33,023 bases of DNA. Source: Thermoguttaceae bacterium (GTDB taxonomy: Bacteria > Planctomycetota > Planctomycetia > Pirellulales > Thermoguttaceae). Below are positions 1 through 7,713 of this stretch, in pieces. How positions within the stretch are numbered: position 1 is the first letter of the stretch; each line of letters opens with the position of its first letter. The notes under the pieces are model-generated. The model had not been told where the DNA came from. It made no database searches and saw only the letters and a list, made by a program, of their open reading frames with translations. The translations under genes were made by a program, and so were the position numbers. The DNA lies in NCBI GenBank assembly GCA_025062105.1, contig JANXAQ010000273.1:1-33023 (forward strand), in the 5' to 3' direction.

Positions 1-443
1 GTGGTATATCCAAGACCTCTTAAGAAGGCCAATTAACTTAACTCCTAATGATTCCATATGTTAGGGCAAGGTTTTCCGGTCTCCCACTATGGCCCGGATC
101 GAACCGGCTGGACCGGCCCTCCCACAGAGGCTGGGCAGCCCAGCGTGAACAGCCAACCGTTTTTGGCCCTTCCCCCCACAAGGGGTGTAAAGAGAAGGTG
201 ATATAAATCCTTTAAAGATAAAAGGTTAGAACTATTTTGTTCTGGCAACCCGACTTGGAACTACTGTCTTAGAAGAAAGATGTTCTAACTGCTTACAGCG
301 ATTGGACTTAGGAAATTGGCTGAGCAAAGGGAGTGCTCGCCGTAACTCTGGGAGCCAACAGCAGTTAGCAAAAATAGCAAAAGTCGAGCTGATGGGGAGC
401 GGGAAAAACAGAAGGGCGGATTTCGTAAGGAGGATGTAAGGGA
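1..443. other. Gene-less stretch downstream of the sigma factor
   Basis: I see no convincing coding region, RNA gene or strong terminator here. Positions about 300-357 (beginning ttggacttaggaaattgg) resemble positions about 404-459 of the 6 kb intergenic region (6404-6459). Positions 377-390 carry GCAAAAGTCGAGCT, a motif that recurs at four other places in the window. The stretch is therefore at least partly dispersed-repeat DNA. Confidence 0.5.
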
Positions 444-1289
444 TTATTTATTCAGGCTTTCGGCAAGGCGCTGGAGTGCTTCGGTTTCGATCTGCCGCAC
501 CCGTTCGCGGGTAAGTCCAAGAGCTTCTCCGATTTCTTTAAGGGTTTTCGGTTGATTGTCATCTAAGCCGAATCGCATGCGCAGGACAGTCGCTTCCCGG
601 GGGTCCATTTTGTTGAGTTGTTCCATAATATGCACAAGATTATCTTGTTTGACAAGGTCTTCATCTGGAGTCCGACAGTCTTCGTCCATGAGGATTTCGC
701 CCAGCGACCAGCCGTTGTCCGCCTGGTCGGTCTGTGGGGTGAGGTTATAGATTTTGATAGCCTTTTTGATGATGGCCAGTTTCTTGCGCGGTAGCCCCAG
801 TACCCGAGCGACTTCTTCGGGGGTAGGAGTGCGGCCAAGTTCCTCGGCCAGGCGGGTGCTGGCCCGCCGCCACTTGGAAAGAAGCTCTACCATGTAGGCG
901 GGAATTCGAATCGTTTTGGCACAATTGATCAGGGCACGTTTAATCGACTGTTTGATCCAATAGCTGGCGTAGGTGGAAAAGCGTGTACCCATGGCCGGGT
1001 CAAACCCTTCCACCGCACGCAAAAGCCCTAGGTTACCTTCTTCGATCAGGTCCTGCAAGCTGAGGCCTTTCCCGGTATAACTGCGGGCGATATTGACCAC
1101 CAAACGCAAATTGGCCCGAACCATCCGGTCCCGGGCGACCGGATCGCCCTGAGCAATGGCCAATGCTAACTCCTGCTCTTCTTCCGGCGTCAACAGCGGC
1201 GTTTCGTTGATCTCGCGCAGGTAAGTCTCCAACGGAGATTGAACCGCCCCTGCGGATCGACGTCGAGATTTGGTTTTGCCCATAGTCAA
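444..1289 (-). CDS. RNA polymerase sigma-70 family factor (primary or group 2 type)
   Basis: This is a 281-residue sigma factor that would direct core RNA polymerase to promoters. Region 1.2 is near residues 18-45 (SPLETYLREINETPLLT). Region 2 spans about 58-125 and includes the core-binding and -10-recognition segments NLRLVVNIARSYTG, DLIEEGNLGLLRAV and RFSTYASYWIKQSI. Region 3 follows, and region 4 ends the protein with the -35-binding helix-turn-helix LTRERVRQIE at about residues 260-270. The length is typical of compact planctomycete or cyanobacterial group 1/2 factors without the long region 1.1 of E. coli RpoD. The start may be the second ATG, two codons in (1281-1283); no Shine-Dalgarno sequence decides between them. 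It stands alone, about 450 bp from the codirectional S1 gene. Whether it is the housekeeping factor or a paralogue cannot be told from the sequence. Confidence 0.93.
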   Translation of the reverse strand: MTMGKTKSRRRSAGAVQSPLETYLREINETPLLTPEEEQELALAIAQGDPVARDRMVRANLRLVVNIARSYTGKGLSLQDLIEEGNLGLLRAVEGFDPAMGTRFSTYASYWIKQSIKRALINCAKTIRIPAYMVELLSKWRRASTRLAEELGRTPTPEEVARVLGLPRKKLAIIKKAIKIYNLTPQTDQADNGWSLGEILMDEDCRTPDEDLVKQDNLVHIMEQLNKMDPREATVLRMRFGLDDNQPKTLKEIGEALGLTRERVRQIETEALQRLAESLNK

Positions 1290-1740
1290 TCTGCAACAGG
1301 AGGTTATGCGAAGCTGTCTTTCCTCAATTTCCCTTTCCAGTGCAAACTATCGACGCACTCAGATGGAATTCTCCACAGAAGATATTGGGCAACTTTTTGG
1401 GCGGAATGTACCCATGATATAGAGGATACCGAATAGACATCCTCAAAAAGAGGGTTTTACTGAAAGGGAAATCTTTCTCCGGGTGGTCTTTCCCACAAAA
1501 TCCTTCTTTTGGAAACTTCTGGTTTTTTAGGTGTGCTAAGCCTAGGGCGATTTAGCCCCCGAACCGATAAAACCCAAGAGTTTGGTAGAATCTGGCTCTT
1601 CCGATCCGCCAGCAGGAGCTGCTCCACCCGGCAGGAGAAAAGCGCAAAATTTCAGCCTGTGGCAAAGATTTCAAAACCCAGAGGGCTTTTCCTGTAGCCG
1701 GAGGAAGTAGTCCCGAAGAAGCCGGGGAGCAGATAGGGGG
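1290..1740. other. Intergenic region between the S1 and sigma-factor genes
   Basis: The roughly 450 bp between two codirectional minus-strand genes hold no credible ORF. It should contain the sigma-factor promoter and leader, but I could not identify a convincing -35/-10 pair. No T-tailed hairpin is evident after the S1 stop. Confidence 0.4.
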
Positions 1741-3579
1741 TTACTCGGCGGATTGTTCAGACTGTTCGGGTGGAGCGGGTTGTTTGGAAGGGGGAGCATG
1801 GATCGGCTGAATTAGCGGGCCAGAACTGGAACCCACTCCGCCTTTGAGTTCTCGAGGAGCACGAGACTTCGTGGATGGGGGGGGCTGTTCGGCAGTTTCG
1901 GCTTCTGCTTGCTCCTCTTGCGCCCATTCGACCCGCTTTCGCGAAAGCCCGATTTTCCGATCTTCCGGATCGACCCGGAGGATTTTTACCTCGATCTTAT
2001 CACCCACTTTAACGATCTGTTCAGGGTCATCGACTTTGTGATCAGCCAATTCCGAAATATGCAGCAGTCCTTCCAGACCGTCTTCCAAGCTGACAAAAAC
2101 GCCGAAATTGGTGATCTTGGTTACGGTGCCGGTAACGATTTGGCCCGGCTGATATTTTTCCGGAATTTCCCGTACCCAGGGGTCTTCGGTCAATTGTTTG
2201 AGGCCTAGGGCAATGCGCCGCCGCTCTTGATCGACCGATAGGACCCGACAGGTAATTTCTTGACCTCGATGCAGCAGTTCGTTCGGATGGGTGATCTTGC
2301 GGGTCCAGGACATATCGGTAATGTGCAACAGCCCGTCTACGCCTTCTTCCAACTCGATGAAGGCACCGTAGTTGGTTAGATTCCGCACAATGCCCTTGAC
2401 AATGCTGCCGGGCGGATAGCGCTCGGCCACCCGATCCCAAGGATTCTCTTGGGTTTGTTTCATCCCCAGGGAGATTTCCTGTTTTTCTTTATTGATGCCC
2501 AGGATCACCACATCGATCATATCCCCCACTTGGACCAATTCGCTAGGATGATTGATCCGTTTGGTCCAGGACATTTCGCTAATATGCACCAGGCCCTCGA
2601 CGCCTTCTTCTAATTTGACAAAGACTCCGTAGGGAGTCATACTGACCACTTCACCTTTATGCTGGCTGCCAACGGGGTATCGCTGTTCGATATTTTCCCA
2701 AGGGCTGGGCTGTTTTTGTTTTAGGCCGAGGGCGATTTTTTCTTTCTCCCGGTCGATTTGCAACACCACCACTTCGATCTCTTGCTCTAGGGTAACCACC
2801 TCCGAGGGGTGGTTGACCCGGCCCCAACTCATGTCCGTAATATGTAACAGACCGTCGATGCCGCCCAAATCCACGAAGGCACCAAAGTCGGCAATGTTTT
2901 TGACGATCCCTTTACGACGTTGACCCACCTGCAGCTCGCTGAGCAGTTGTTGTTTTTTATCGATCCGCTCTTTTTCAATCAAAGCGCGTCGGCTGACCAC
3001 AATATTGCGACGAGCTTCATCGATCTTGAGCACCTCGCATTGAACATATCGGCCAATAAAATCCCCGATATCCGCAGGCCGACGGATATCTACTTGACTG
3101 GCGGGCAAAAACACGTTGACCCCAATATCCACCAAAAGTCCACCTTTGATCTTTCGCGTCACCAACCCGGTTACCACATCCCCTTCGTGGACCGACTCCA
3201 TGACTTTGCGCCAATTGTCGATCTTCTCCGCTTTTCGTTTTGACAACAGGATCATGCCCGTGCCAATGTCGAGCCAAGGAAAATACAACTCTTCGATATC
3301 TTCGACAAATACTCGAAGAACCTGACCCGGTTGAGGCGGAGGCTCATCCGGCCCCCACTCACTAAGCGGTACCACCCCCTCGCTTTTATACCCCACATCC
3401 ATCACCACTTGATCGCCTTCGATCCGAACTACCCGACCTTGCACAATGTCGTTGGGCTTCAGGTCCGTACTGCCCCAATCAATTTCCTCTGGCTGGGTGC
3501 CGGAAAAAGCCTCTTGAAGTTCCTTTTCCAATTCCTCTTGACTAGGATCCAATTCTCGAATCAGGTTCCGATTTACCAT
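1741..3579 (-). CDS. rpsA: 30S ribosomal protein S1
   Basis: This 612-residue protein has six consecutive S1 (OB-fold RNA-binding) domains, the count seen in E. coli S1. They start near DIVQGRVVRIEGDQVVMDVG, DVVTGLVTRKIKGGLLVDIG, RRKGIVKNIADFGAFVDLGG, HKGEVVSMTPYGVFVKLEEG, VKGIVRNLTNYGAFIELEEG and VTGTVTKITNFGVFVSLEDG. Domains 3-6 share the strongest consensus, with G(L/V)(L/V)HI(T/S)(D/E)MSW signatures. The first two are divergent, as in other S1 proteins where they bind the ribosome. A C-terminal tail of about 75 residues is rich in Glu, Pro and Ser. S1 binds mRNA leaders and helps load them on the 30S subunit. No clear Shine-Dalgarno sequence precedes the ATG. A sigma-70-like promoter is visible upstream at 3672-3700. 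Confidence 0.97.
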   Translation of the reverse strand: MVNRNLIRELDPSQEELEKELQEAFSGTQPEEIDWGSTDLKPNDIVQGRVVRIEGDQVVMDVGYKSEGVVPLSEWGPDEPPPQPGQVLRVFVEDIEELYFPWLDIGTGMILLSKRKAEKIDNWRKVMESVHEGDVVTGLVTRKIKGGLLVDIGVNVFLPASQVDIRRPADIGDFIGRYVQCEVLKIDEARRNIVVSRRALIEKERIDKKQQLLSELQVGQRRKGIVKNIADFGAFVDLGGIDGLLHITDMSWGRVNHPSEVVTLEQEIEVVVLQIDREKEKIALGLKQKQPSPWENIEQRYPVGSQHKGEVVSMTPYGVFVKLEEGVEGLVHISEMSWTKRINHPSELVQVGDMIDVVILGINKEKQEISLGMKQTQENPWDRVAERYPPGSIVKGIVRNLTNYGAFIELEEGVDGLLHITDMSWTRKITHPNELLHRGQEITCRVLSVDQERRRIALGLKQLTEDPWVREIPEKYQPGQIVTGTVTKITNFGVFVSLEDGLEGLLHISELADHKVDDPEQIVKVGDKIEVKILRVDPEDRKIGLSRKRVEWAQEEQAEAETAEQPPPSTKSRAPRELKGGVGSSSGPLIQPIHAPPSKQPAPPEQSEQSAE

Positions 3580-3671
3580 AAGAAACCAAACACTCTATGG
3601 AAGAAAACTAAACCACCTCTAGACCCGACGCCGACGATTCGACGCCTCCCAAGGTCCAGTACAACTTTGTT

Positions 3672-3700
3672 AGTATAATCTGCTGCGAAAGCCCCGGCAA
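3672..3700 (-). promoter_or_regulatory. Predicted sigma-70-type promoter for rpsA
   Basis: Read on the minus strand, TTGCCG (3695-3700) is followed after exactly 17 bp by TATACT (3672-3677). The match to TTGACA/TATAAT is 4/6 and 5/6. It lies about 90 bp upstream of the rpsA ATG. The call rests on motif and spacing only. Confidence 0.5.
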
Positions 3701-3796
3701 TTGTAGATAAAGCATTTTTCTTGCCAAATTCTCTAACAGGTGCCTTTCACCCTCCCCGAACCTCCTTTCCAATGTTTGTTCAAGACAAATTGATTC

Positions 3797-3823
3797 TTGC
3801 CTATTTTGCCTATCTTGTCTATT
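3797..3823. repeat. Three tandem 9-bp units upstream of rpsA
   Basis: TTGCCTATT, TTGCCTATC and TTGTCTATT follow one another without gaps. They lie about 100 bp upstream of the predicted rpsA promoter. A related string occurs near 15168-15190. A regulatory role is possible but unproven. Confidence 0.45.
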
Positions 3824-3879
3824 TTCTAAGGCGGCTACGGAAAAAGGTCTTGCCCCCCGCAGGCACTCGCCTCTCATCC

Positions 3880-4044
3880 CCCAGTTATATCATTTTGACT
3901 TGTCTTTCCCTCTCACACAACATATTAGGATGCTGGCATTCCTAGCACCCAATAATAGTAGGTGCCCAGCTAGGGTAACCAAACGGCCTGAAACTTGAAA
4001 AGGACACCGAGTTCACTATATGTTCAGGATTTTGGAGACGTGCC
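3880..4044 (+). mobile_element. Degenerate MITE copy A (GGAACC family)
   Basis: The right two-thirds align with the other copies: a CTCACACAACATAT block, then CCCAATAATAGTAGGTGCC, then TTCACTATATGTTCAGGATT, ending in TTTGGAGACGTGCC in place of TTGCGGAGGTTCC. The left end is badly eroded and its boundary is approximate. This looks like the oldest copy in the window. Confidence 0.6.
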
Positions 4045-4182
4045 AAAAATAAAATCGGGCTAACTTCGGAGCTTTAGGCGAAGGGAGGAACTCTGTTTTT
4101 TGCCCTCTTTCGGCTGCAGCGCAGTATTAGGGGAGGGGAAAAATGATACCCTGGTCAACCAGAATTTTTGTCCCCCATCAGC

Positions 4183-4205
4183 TGGCATTGCCGAGGGCAA
4201 TGCCA
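4183..4205. repeat. Perfect 10-bp stem-loop
   Basis: TGGCATTGCC, a GAG loop and GGCAATGCCA form a perfect hairpin between MITE copies A and B. No T-run follows it on either strand, so it is not an obvious intrinsic terminator. It may be a small palindromic repeat unit or a relic of another element. Confidence 0.5.
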
Positions 4206-4232
4206 ACCTCTCTGGCGGCACCTGGTTGTTAT

Positions 4233-4418
4233 GGAACCTCCGCAAAATCCTGAACATATAGTGAACTTTGTGATCCTTCGATTCTTTAACTGTTCGGTTG
4301 CTCTACCTGGATACCTACTGTCTATTGGGTGCCGCAATGCTAACACAACATGTTGTGTTAGAGAGAAGACCAGCCAACATGGTATAAAAATATCCCCTTT
4401 GAATTATGCAGAGGTTCC
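4233..4418 (-). mobile_element. MITE copy B, intact, with 4-bp target duplication
   Basis: This 186-bp element begins GGAACCTCCGCAAAATCC. Its end is the reverse complement of GGAACCTCTGCATAATTC. It is flanked on both sides by TTAT (4229-4232 and 4419-4422). A perfect 22-bp palindrome lies in its middle at 4340-4361. It has no coding capacity. Minus orientation means the CTGAACATATAGTGAAC end comes first on the plus strand. Confidence 0.88.
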
Positions 4419-4428
4419 TTATACACAT

Positions 4429-4617
4429 GGAAGCTCTGCAAAATTCTACACATACAGTGAACTTTATGAACTTTTGATTTAGTAGGGAGTGGTCCGTCCG
4501 ATTCAAAGACCTACTAGATGTAGTTTGCCAGCAGTACCAACAGCCTTATATATTGGGATAAAGGTGGAGGGCACCCAAATGGTGTAACACATCACTTTTG
4601 AATTATGCAGAGGTTCC
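4429..4617 (-). mobile_element. MITE copy C, with ACAT target duplication
   Basis: This 189-bp copy starts GGAAGCTCTGCAAAATTC and ends AATTATGCAGAGGTTCC. ACAT flanks it on both sides (4425-4428 and 4618-4621). It lies only 10 bp from copy B in the same orientation. Its interior has diverged more than copy B's, so the two are independent insertions rather than a recent tandem duplication. Confidence 0.85.
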
Positions 4618-4980
4618 ACATCTTTTTTTGTTTTTGTGAGGAATTTCCCATCCCAATGGCAAAAATGATTTCCCCACATAGGGGGATAACACACTTTTCA
4701 GAAGGAAGCCCACAGCTACTTTGCACACATGAGGGCATTTAGAATTGGGAATCAGGAAGGGTTTGGTGCCCTATTTTGCATACATTTCCCATTTTATCCA
4801 TTCTATGTTCTTGCCTAGCTTTCGGGATTTACCTAACGGGATCTCCACTCTGCGGAACTCTAACTTGTGGATAACTGCGAGCCTAAGGTGGGAAGAAGCG
4901 GTTTTCTTCGCTCGGTTGAAATGGTCCCGATTTTTCCTGGCCGCTTCCCTTATGAGGGCGTTTGAACTGGTCAAAAAGGG
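4618..4980. other. Intergenic DNA between MITE C and the EamA gene
   Basis: Short open frames exist on both strands, but none has a ribosome-binding site or a recognisable product. No terminator hairpin for the minus-strand permease gene stands out. I see no supported feature here. Confidence 0.4.
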
Positions 4981-6003
4981 TTAGGAGGCCTTTGGGCTAA
5001 AATTTCCTTCCGGGTTGCTGTAGCCTTCCCGTTTTGGGGAACCCATAAGGGTCAAGCCCAGGATCGTCAGAGCCACCCCGGTTCCAACAGCCCAGTTCCA
5101 AGATTCCCCGAACACGGCTATGCCAGCTAAGGCGCCCATAGCTACCTGGGCGGCATTAAGCAGATTAGCCCGGACCAGTTTCGTCCAGCGAAGTCCAGTG
5201 GTAATGGCTAAAAAAGCCAATAAATTGCATATACCGGCTGCAAGCATATAGAGCCACTGTTGGGGGGTAGTCTGTACGAGTAAAGCAGGTCCCAGACGCC
5301 AAAGGCTGAGTGGTCCAAGCAATCCAGCTCCTACGCCGGTTACCAAAAGCACTACTGCCTGCGGGGGAATACCTCTGGCAGAAGCCATTCGGAGCAGCAG
5401 ACCCAATTGGGCAAAGGCTGCCCCAGCCACACAAGCCGCCATGATCCCCAAAAGCATCTTCTCCACCGAAGCTTCCGGGAGAAAACTGCCGGCTTGAACC
5501 GCACCGGAACTCAACAATCCAATGGCCACGATCAAAAGCACTAAAGCTCCCATGGTGCGAACGGAAACCGTTTCGCCAAGGCACAACCATGCCAGTAACG
5601 CCCCCCCGGTCAGAGAGACCGAAAAAATCGCCGGCACAGCAATAGCCAACCCTACCACCCCAAAAGACCACTGTTGGAAAATATTGCCCGCGAATTGGGC
5701 GATCAGTGCAGAAACAGCCCCCAAGCTAATCCAACCCATAGAGGGGAAAAACCGTCGGCCTCGGCCCACTTGGAGCAAAAACCATGGCCCCAGCACCACT
5801 ACTGCTACGGTTTCCTTCATCGCCGTTGCCCACATAGGATCCACACCCAAGGCGGCCAGTTGCCGTAGACACATATTCGTAGCTGTATAACCAATGGCTG
5901 CCAGAAAGCATAACAGCGATCCCCACCTCGACATAGGTAGGACGGCCCCACGAAGCTGATCGGTTAGTTCCTCTGGAGGTTGGTCGTGGCGAGGAAAATT
6001 CAT
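4981..6003 (-). CDS. EamA-family (DMT superfamily) permease
   Basis: A 340-residue, strongly hydrophobic protein with about ten predicted membrane segments in two halves, the usual plan of drug/metabolite-transporter proteins of about 300 residues. The first half includes LLCFLAAIGYTATNMCLRQL and a block ending LLAWLCLGETVSVRTMGALV. The second repeats this logic with AAQVAMGALAGIAVFGESW, where the E of the GE(S/T) motif near the last helices is an EamA hallmark. Such proteins export or import small metabolites such as amino acids, nucleotides or sugars. The substrate cannot be deduced. The soluble N-terminal 24 residues and C-terminal tail are short. No Shine-Dalgarno sequence is visible. The gene stands alone among repeats, so context gives no functional hint. 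Confidence 0.85.
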   Translation of the reverse strand: MNFPRHDQPPEELTDQLRGAVLPMSRWGSLLCFLAAIGYTATNMCLRQLAALGVDPMWATAMKETVAVVVLGPWFLLQVGRGRRFFPSMGWISLGAVSALIAQFAGNIFQQWSFGVVGLAIAVPAIFSVSLTGGALLAWLCLGETVSVRTMGALVLLIVAIGLLSSGAVQAGSFLPEASVEKMLLGIMAACVAGAAFAQLGLLLRMASARGIPPQAVVLLVTGVGAGLLGPLSLWRLGPALLVQTTPQQWLYMLAAGICNLLAFLAITTGLRWTKLVRANLLNAAQVAMGALAGIAVFGESWNWAVGTGVALTILGLTLMGSPKREGYSNPEGNFSPKAS

Positions 6004-6181
6004 AGAACGGCAGGCAAAGGGGAAAGAACGGAAATAGTTGTTTTATTGGGATTATTGGAATATCAATTAAAGACTCTTCCCGCCCTCAGAACCAGATTTT
6101 TACACTTTTTCCCGGACGAGCCCCTTTAATGGGAGAGCAGGGAGAGCTCCATTACTCACAAACTCCTCTCGCTCCCAATTC

Positions 6182-6342
6182 CTTAGAGGCTGTCTGAAAA
6201 GGGGTAGCCAGACTTCCTTATTTCCCCCAGACGGTAAGGCATAGGGTGCCAAAATACTCAAATCTTAACCGGTAGCCCTCCTGATGGGGGAACAACTTGG
6301 CAGCCGAGTGAGCCCAAAACCTCTTTTCAGACAGCCTCTAAG
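6182..6342. mobile_element. Second-family inverted-repeat element (MITE-like)
   Basis: A perfect 20-bp inverted repeat, CTTAGAGGCTGTCTGAAAAG at 6182-6201 and its complement at 6323-6342, bounds 161 bp without coding capacity. On the right, the sequence continues with AGCTCGACTTTTTCC, whose complement precedes the same GAGGCTGTCT motif at 25179-25205. No direct target duplication is evident. The ends look like those of an insertion sequence whose transposase is missing. Confidence 0.7.
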
Positions 6343-6483
6343 CTCGACTTTTTCCAGTTTAGGCCTTATCCCGGAAGGGTAAAACTCTAAGTCTTTGTAA
6401 CTATTGGAGTTAGGAAATTGAGTGAGCAAACGGATGCTTTGTCGCCACTACTGGAATCAAAAGGAGGTAGGAAACATGGCAAA

Positions 6484-6669
6484 GGAACCTCCGTGTAATT
6501 TAAAGGGTATATTTTTATACCATGTTGGTTTATCCTCCCGCTAATACAATATCTAGGGGGGCTACAATGAGAAGCACCCCATAAGATCGTAGCAGTTCAG
6601 AGAGAAGAATCGAACGGATATAGAATCAGAAGTTCATTAAGTTCACGATATGTTCAGGCTAGAGGTTCC
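6484..6669 (+). mobile_element. MITE copy D
   Basis: This 186-bp copy begins GGAACCTCCGTGTAATTT and ends TATGTTCAGGCTAGAGGTTCC. The flanks are CAAA and AAAA, a 3/4 match to a 4-bp duplication. It sits about 150 bp upstream of the gene at 6818. An in-frame ATG at 6650 lies inside the element and falsely lengthens that gene's open frame. Confidence 0.8.
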
Positions 6670-6817
6670 AAAACTCATCGGACATTTGACCACAGAATAT
6701 TTTTCCCCTTTTAGCGTGAGGAACCAGGGTTGGACCATTTCCCAGAAGGGAGGAAATAAGCGATTGTCAGACGGTGGTCTGGTTGTTGGTATCCCAGGCG
6801 GAAGGAGGCCAGCGAGG

Positions 6818-7096
6818 ATGAGTAATTTGGTCGGCAGTGCCGTTTTGTTTGGCCAATTGAAACCGGGCGACCTGGTGGAGGTGGTCCAGCGGGTTACGGT
6901 AGGAATGCAATCGTGGACGGTAAGCGTCCGTGGCCAAGTGCTTTGGACAGAGCGGCGAGCCCAGGGGTTACATTTTCCCCGCACTCCCGATGAGAAGACT
7001 TACTGCGATCTAATCGTATTGGAGAAGTCCGACGGCGAGCGAACGACGGTATGTTTAGATGAATTTACGCAGATTTACCGGCTTGATAACTCCTGA
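6818..7096 (+). CDS. Conserved-looking small hypothetical protein
   Basis: I do not recognise the family. The 92-residue product starts MSNLVGSAVLFGQLKPGD. Its second half looks like compact beta-rich sequence: TVGMQSWTVSVRGQVLWTER, then a hydrophobic ITQ-like strand with FTQIYRL at the end. It has no signal peptide or membrane helix. I chose ATG 6818 because GGAGG (6804-6808) sits 9 bases upstream. The longer open frame from 6650 would start inside MITE copy D and encode an unlikely low-complexity leader. It reads toward the pst operon but is over 600 bp away, so co-transcription is doubtful. Confidence 0.65.
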   Translation: MSNLVGSAVLFGQLKPGDLVEVVQRVTVGMQSWTVSVRGQVLWTERRAQGLHFPRTPDEKTYCDLIVLEKSDGERTTVCLDEFTQIYRLDNS

Positions 7097-7145
7097 TAGG
7101 AGATTGTGAGAGAGCGGGCAGGATAGAATCCACCGTTAAAACTTC

Positions 7146-7411
7146 CTGTTATACACAAGTTGGCGTTAAAGCGTTCGAACTTCACTTTAGACAAATCAAA
7201 AAAACTAGTTCAACAGCGCAGAATGAATAAAATAGGCGATTTAGCTAAGAAAAACCAAGCACTTCTTGATCTTGGAAGTGATGCTTTCCTAAATGCTGGA
7301 ATTTCTCACAAGGAACAATTAGCTTCTTTAGAAAGGTTCGTATTCCCCTATCTGGGGCAATCATTTGCTGCCGCTAGAATGGGAAATACCTCCCAAAAAT
7401 GTGTATAACAG
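7146..7411. repeat. 266-bp AT-rich block with perfect 12-bp terminal inverted repeats
   Basis: CTGTTATACACA (7146-7157) is repeated in inverted orientation at 7400-7411. The block differs in composition from its surroundings and contains one small ORF. No target-site duplication is visible, so mobility is inferred only from the inverted ends. Confidence 0.45.
7160..7408 (+). CDS. Doubtful small AT-rich ORF between 12-bp inverted repeats
   Basis: An open frame of up to 82 residues starting with TTG, or 62 residues from ATG 7220-7222, with a lysine-rich N-terminus and the helix-like stretch LLDLGSDAFLNAGISHKEQL. I recognise no domain. Its base composition is more AT-rich than its neighbours. 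The whole ORF is enclosed by the perfect 12-bp inverted repeat CTGTTATACACA at 7146-7157 and 7400-7411. It could be a small real gene, a gene fragment, or the cargo of a small mobile unit. No good ribosome-binding site precedes either start. Confidence 0.3.
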   Translation: MALKRSNFTLDKSKKLVQQRRMNKIGDLAKKNQALLDLGSDAFLNAGISHKEQLASLERFVFPYLGQSFAAARMGNTSQKCV

Positions 7412-7591
7412 CGAGAGCGTTAGAGGGGGACATCGCCAAGTTTATGAAGATACACAATATATTTAATATAAACAAAAAAGAAATATTGCACAAAATAGAA
7501 GGATCGGGTAAAAATTTTGGCATTTATATCTTGTTTTTCAAATTTTTCTAGATTGCCTATTTTTCGCACCAATGGGTTGGGTATCGCCATC

Positions 7592-7645
7592 TTAACAAAA
7601 CATTTACAATTTCTCAACATTCTCCTAACAAAAGGCCATTAGAAT
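7592..7645 (+). promoter_or_regulatory. Pho box and -10 element upstream of pstS
   Basis: Four hexamers follow one another at an exact 11-bp period: TTAACA 7592-7597, TTTACA 7603-7608, TCAACA 7614-7619 and CTAACA 7625-7630. They are followed after 9 bp by TAGAAT (7640-7645), a good -10. Direct repeats at 11-bp spacing replacing the -35 are the known architecture of PhoB/PhoP binding sites. The hexamers fit the Bacillus-type TT(A/T/C)ACA consensus closely. Induction of the operon under phosphate starvation by a PhoR/PhoB-type system is inferred. The regulator is not in this window. Confidence 0.75.
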
Positions 7646-7713
7646 CGTCCTGTAGCTAGTGGCTGTTTTTTTGTCCGTGGCTTTTTTAGATTATGCGGAG
7701 AAAGGAGGATGGT

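Larger units (their letters stand above)
6004..6817. other. Repeat-rich region between the EamA gene and the small gene at 6818
   Basis: This stretch holds the inverted-repeat element 6182-6342, a copy at 6404-6459 of a segment also found near 300-357, and MITE copy D at 6484-6669. I see no credible coding region until the small gene with a good ribosome-binding site at 6818. Confidence 0.55.

Noticed and set aside
4168..4482. ORF of about 100 codons over MITE copies B and C
   Set aside because: It consists almost entirely of MITE sequence, and the other copies do not keep this frame open.
4745..4984. Short ORFs on both strands next to the EamA gene
   Set aside because: No ribosome-binding site, no recognisable domain, and mutually overlapping frames.
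6650..6817. N-terminal extension of the small gene at 6818
   Set aside because: It would start inside MITE copy D and lacks a ribosome-binding site, while ATG 6818 has a good one.
7146..7440. Integron-like gene cassette (GCGTTAGAG near 7417 and GCGTTAAAG near 7163 resemble attC core sites)
   Set aside because: The flanking sequences cannot fold into the paired R/L arms of an attC site, and there is no integrase or second cassette nearby.
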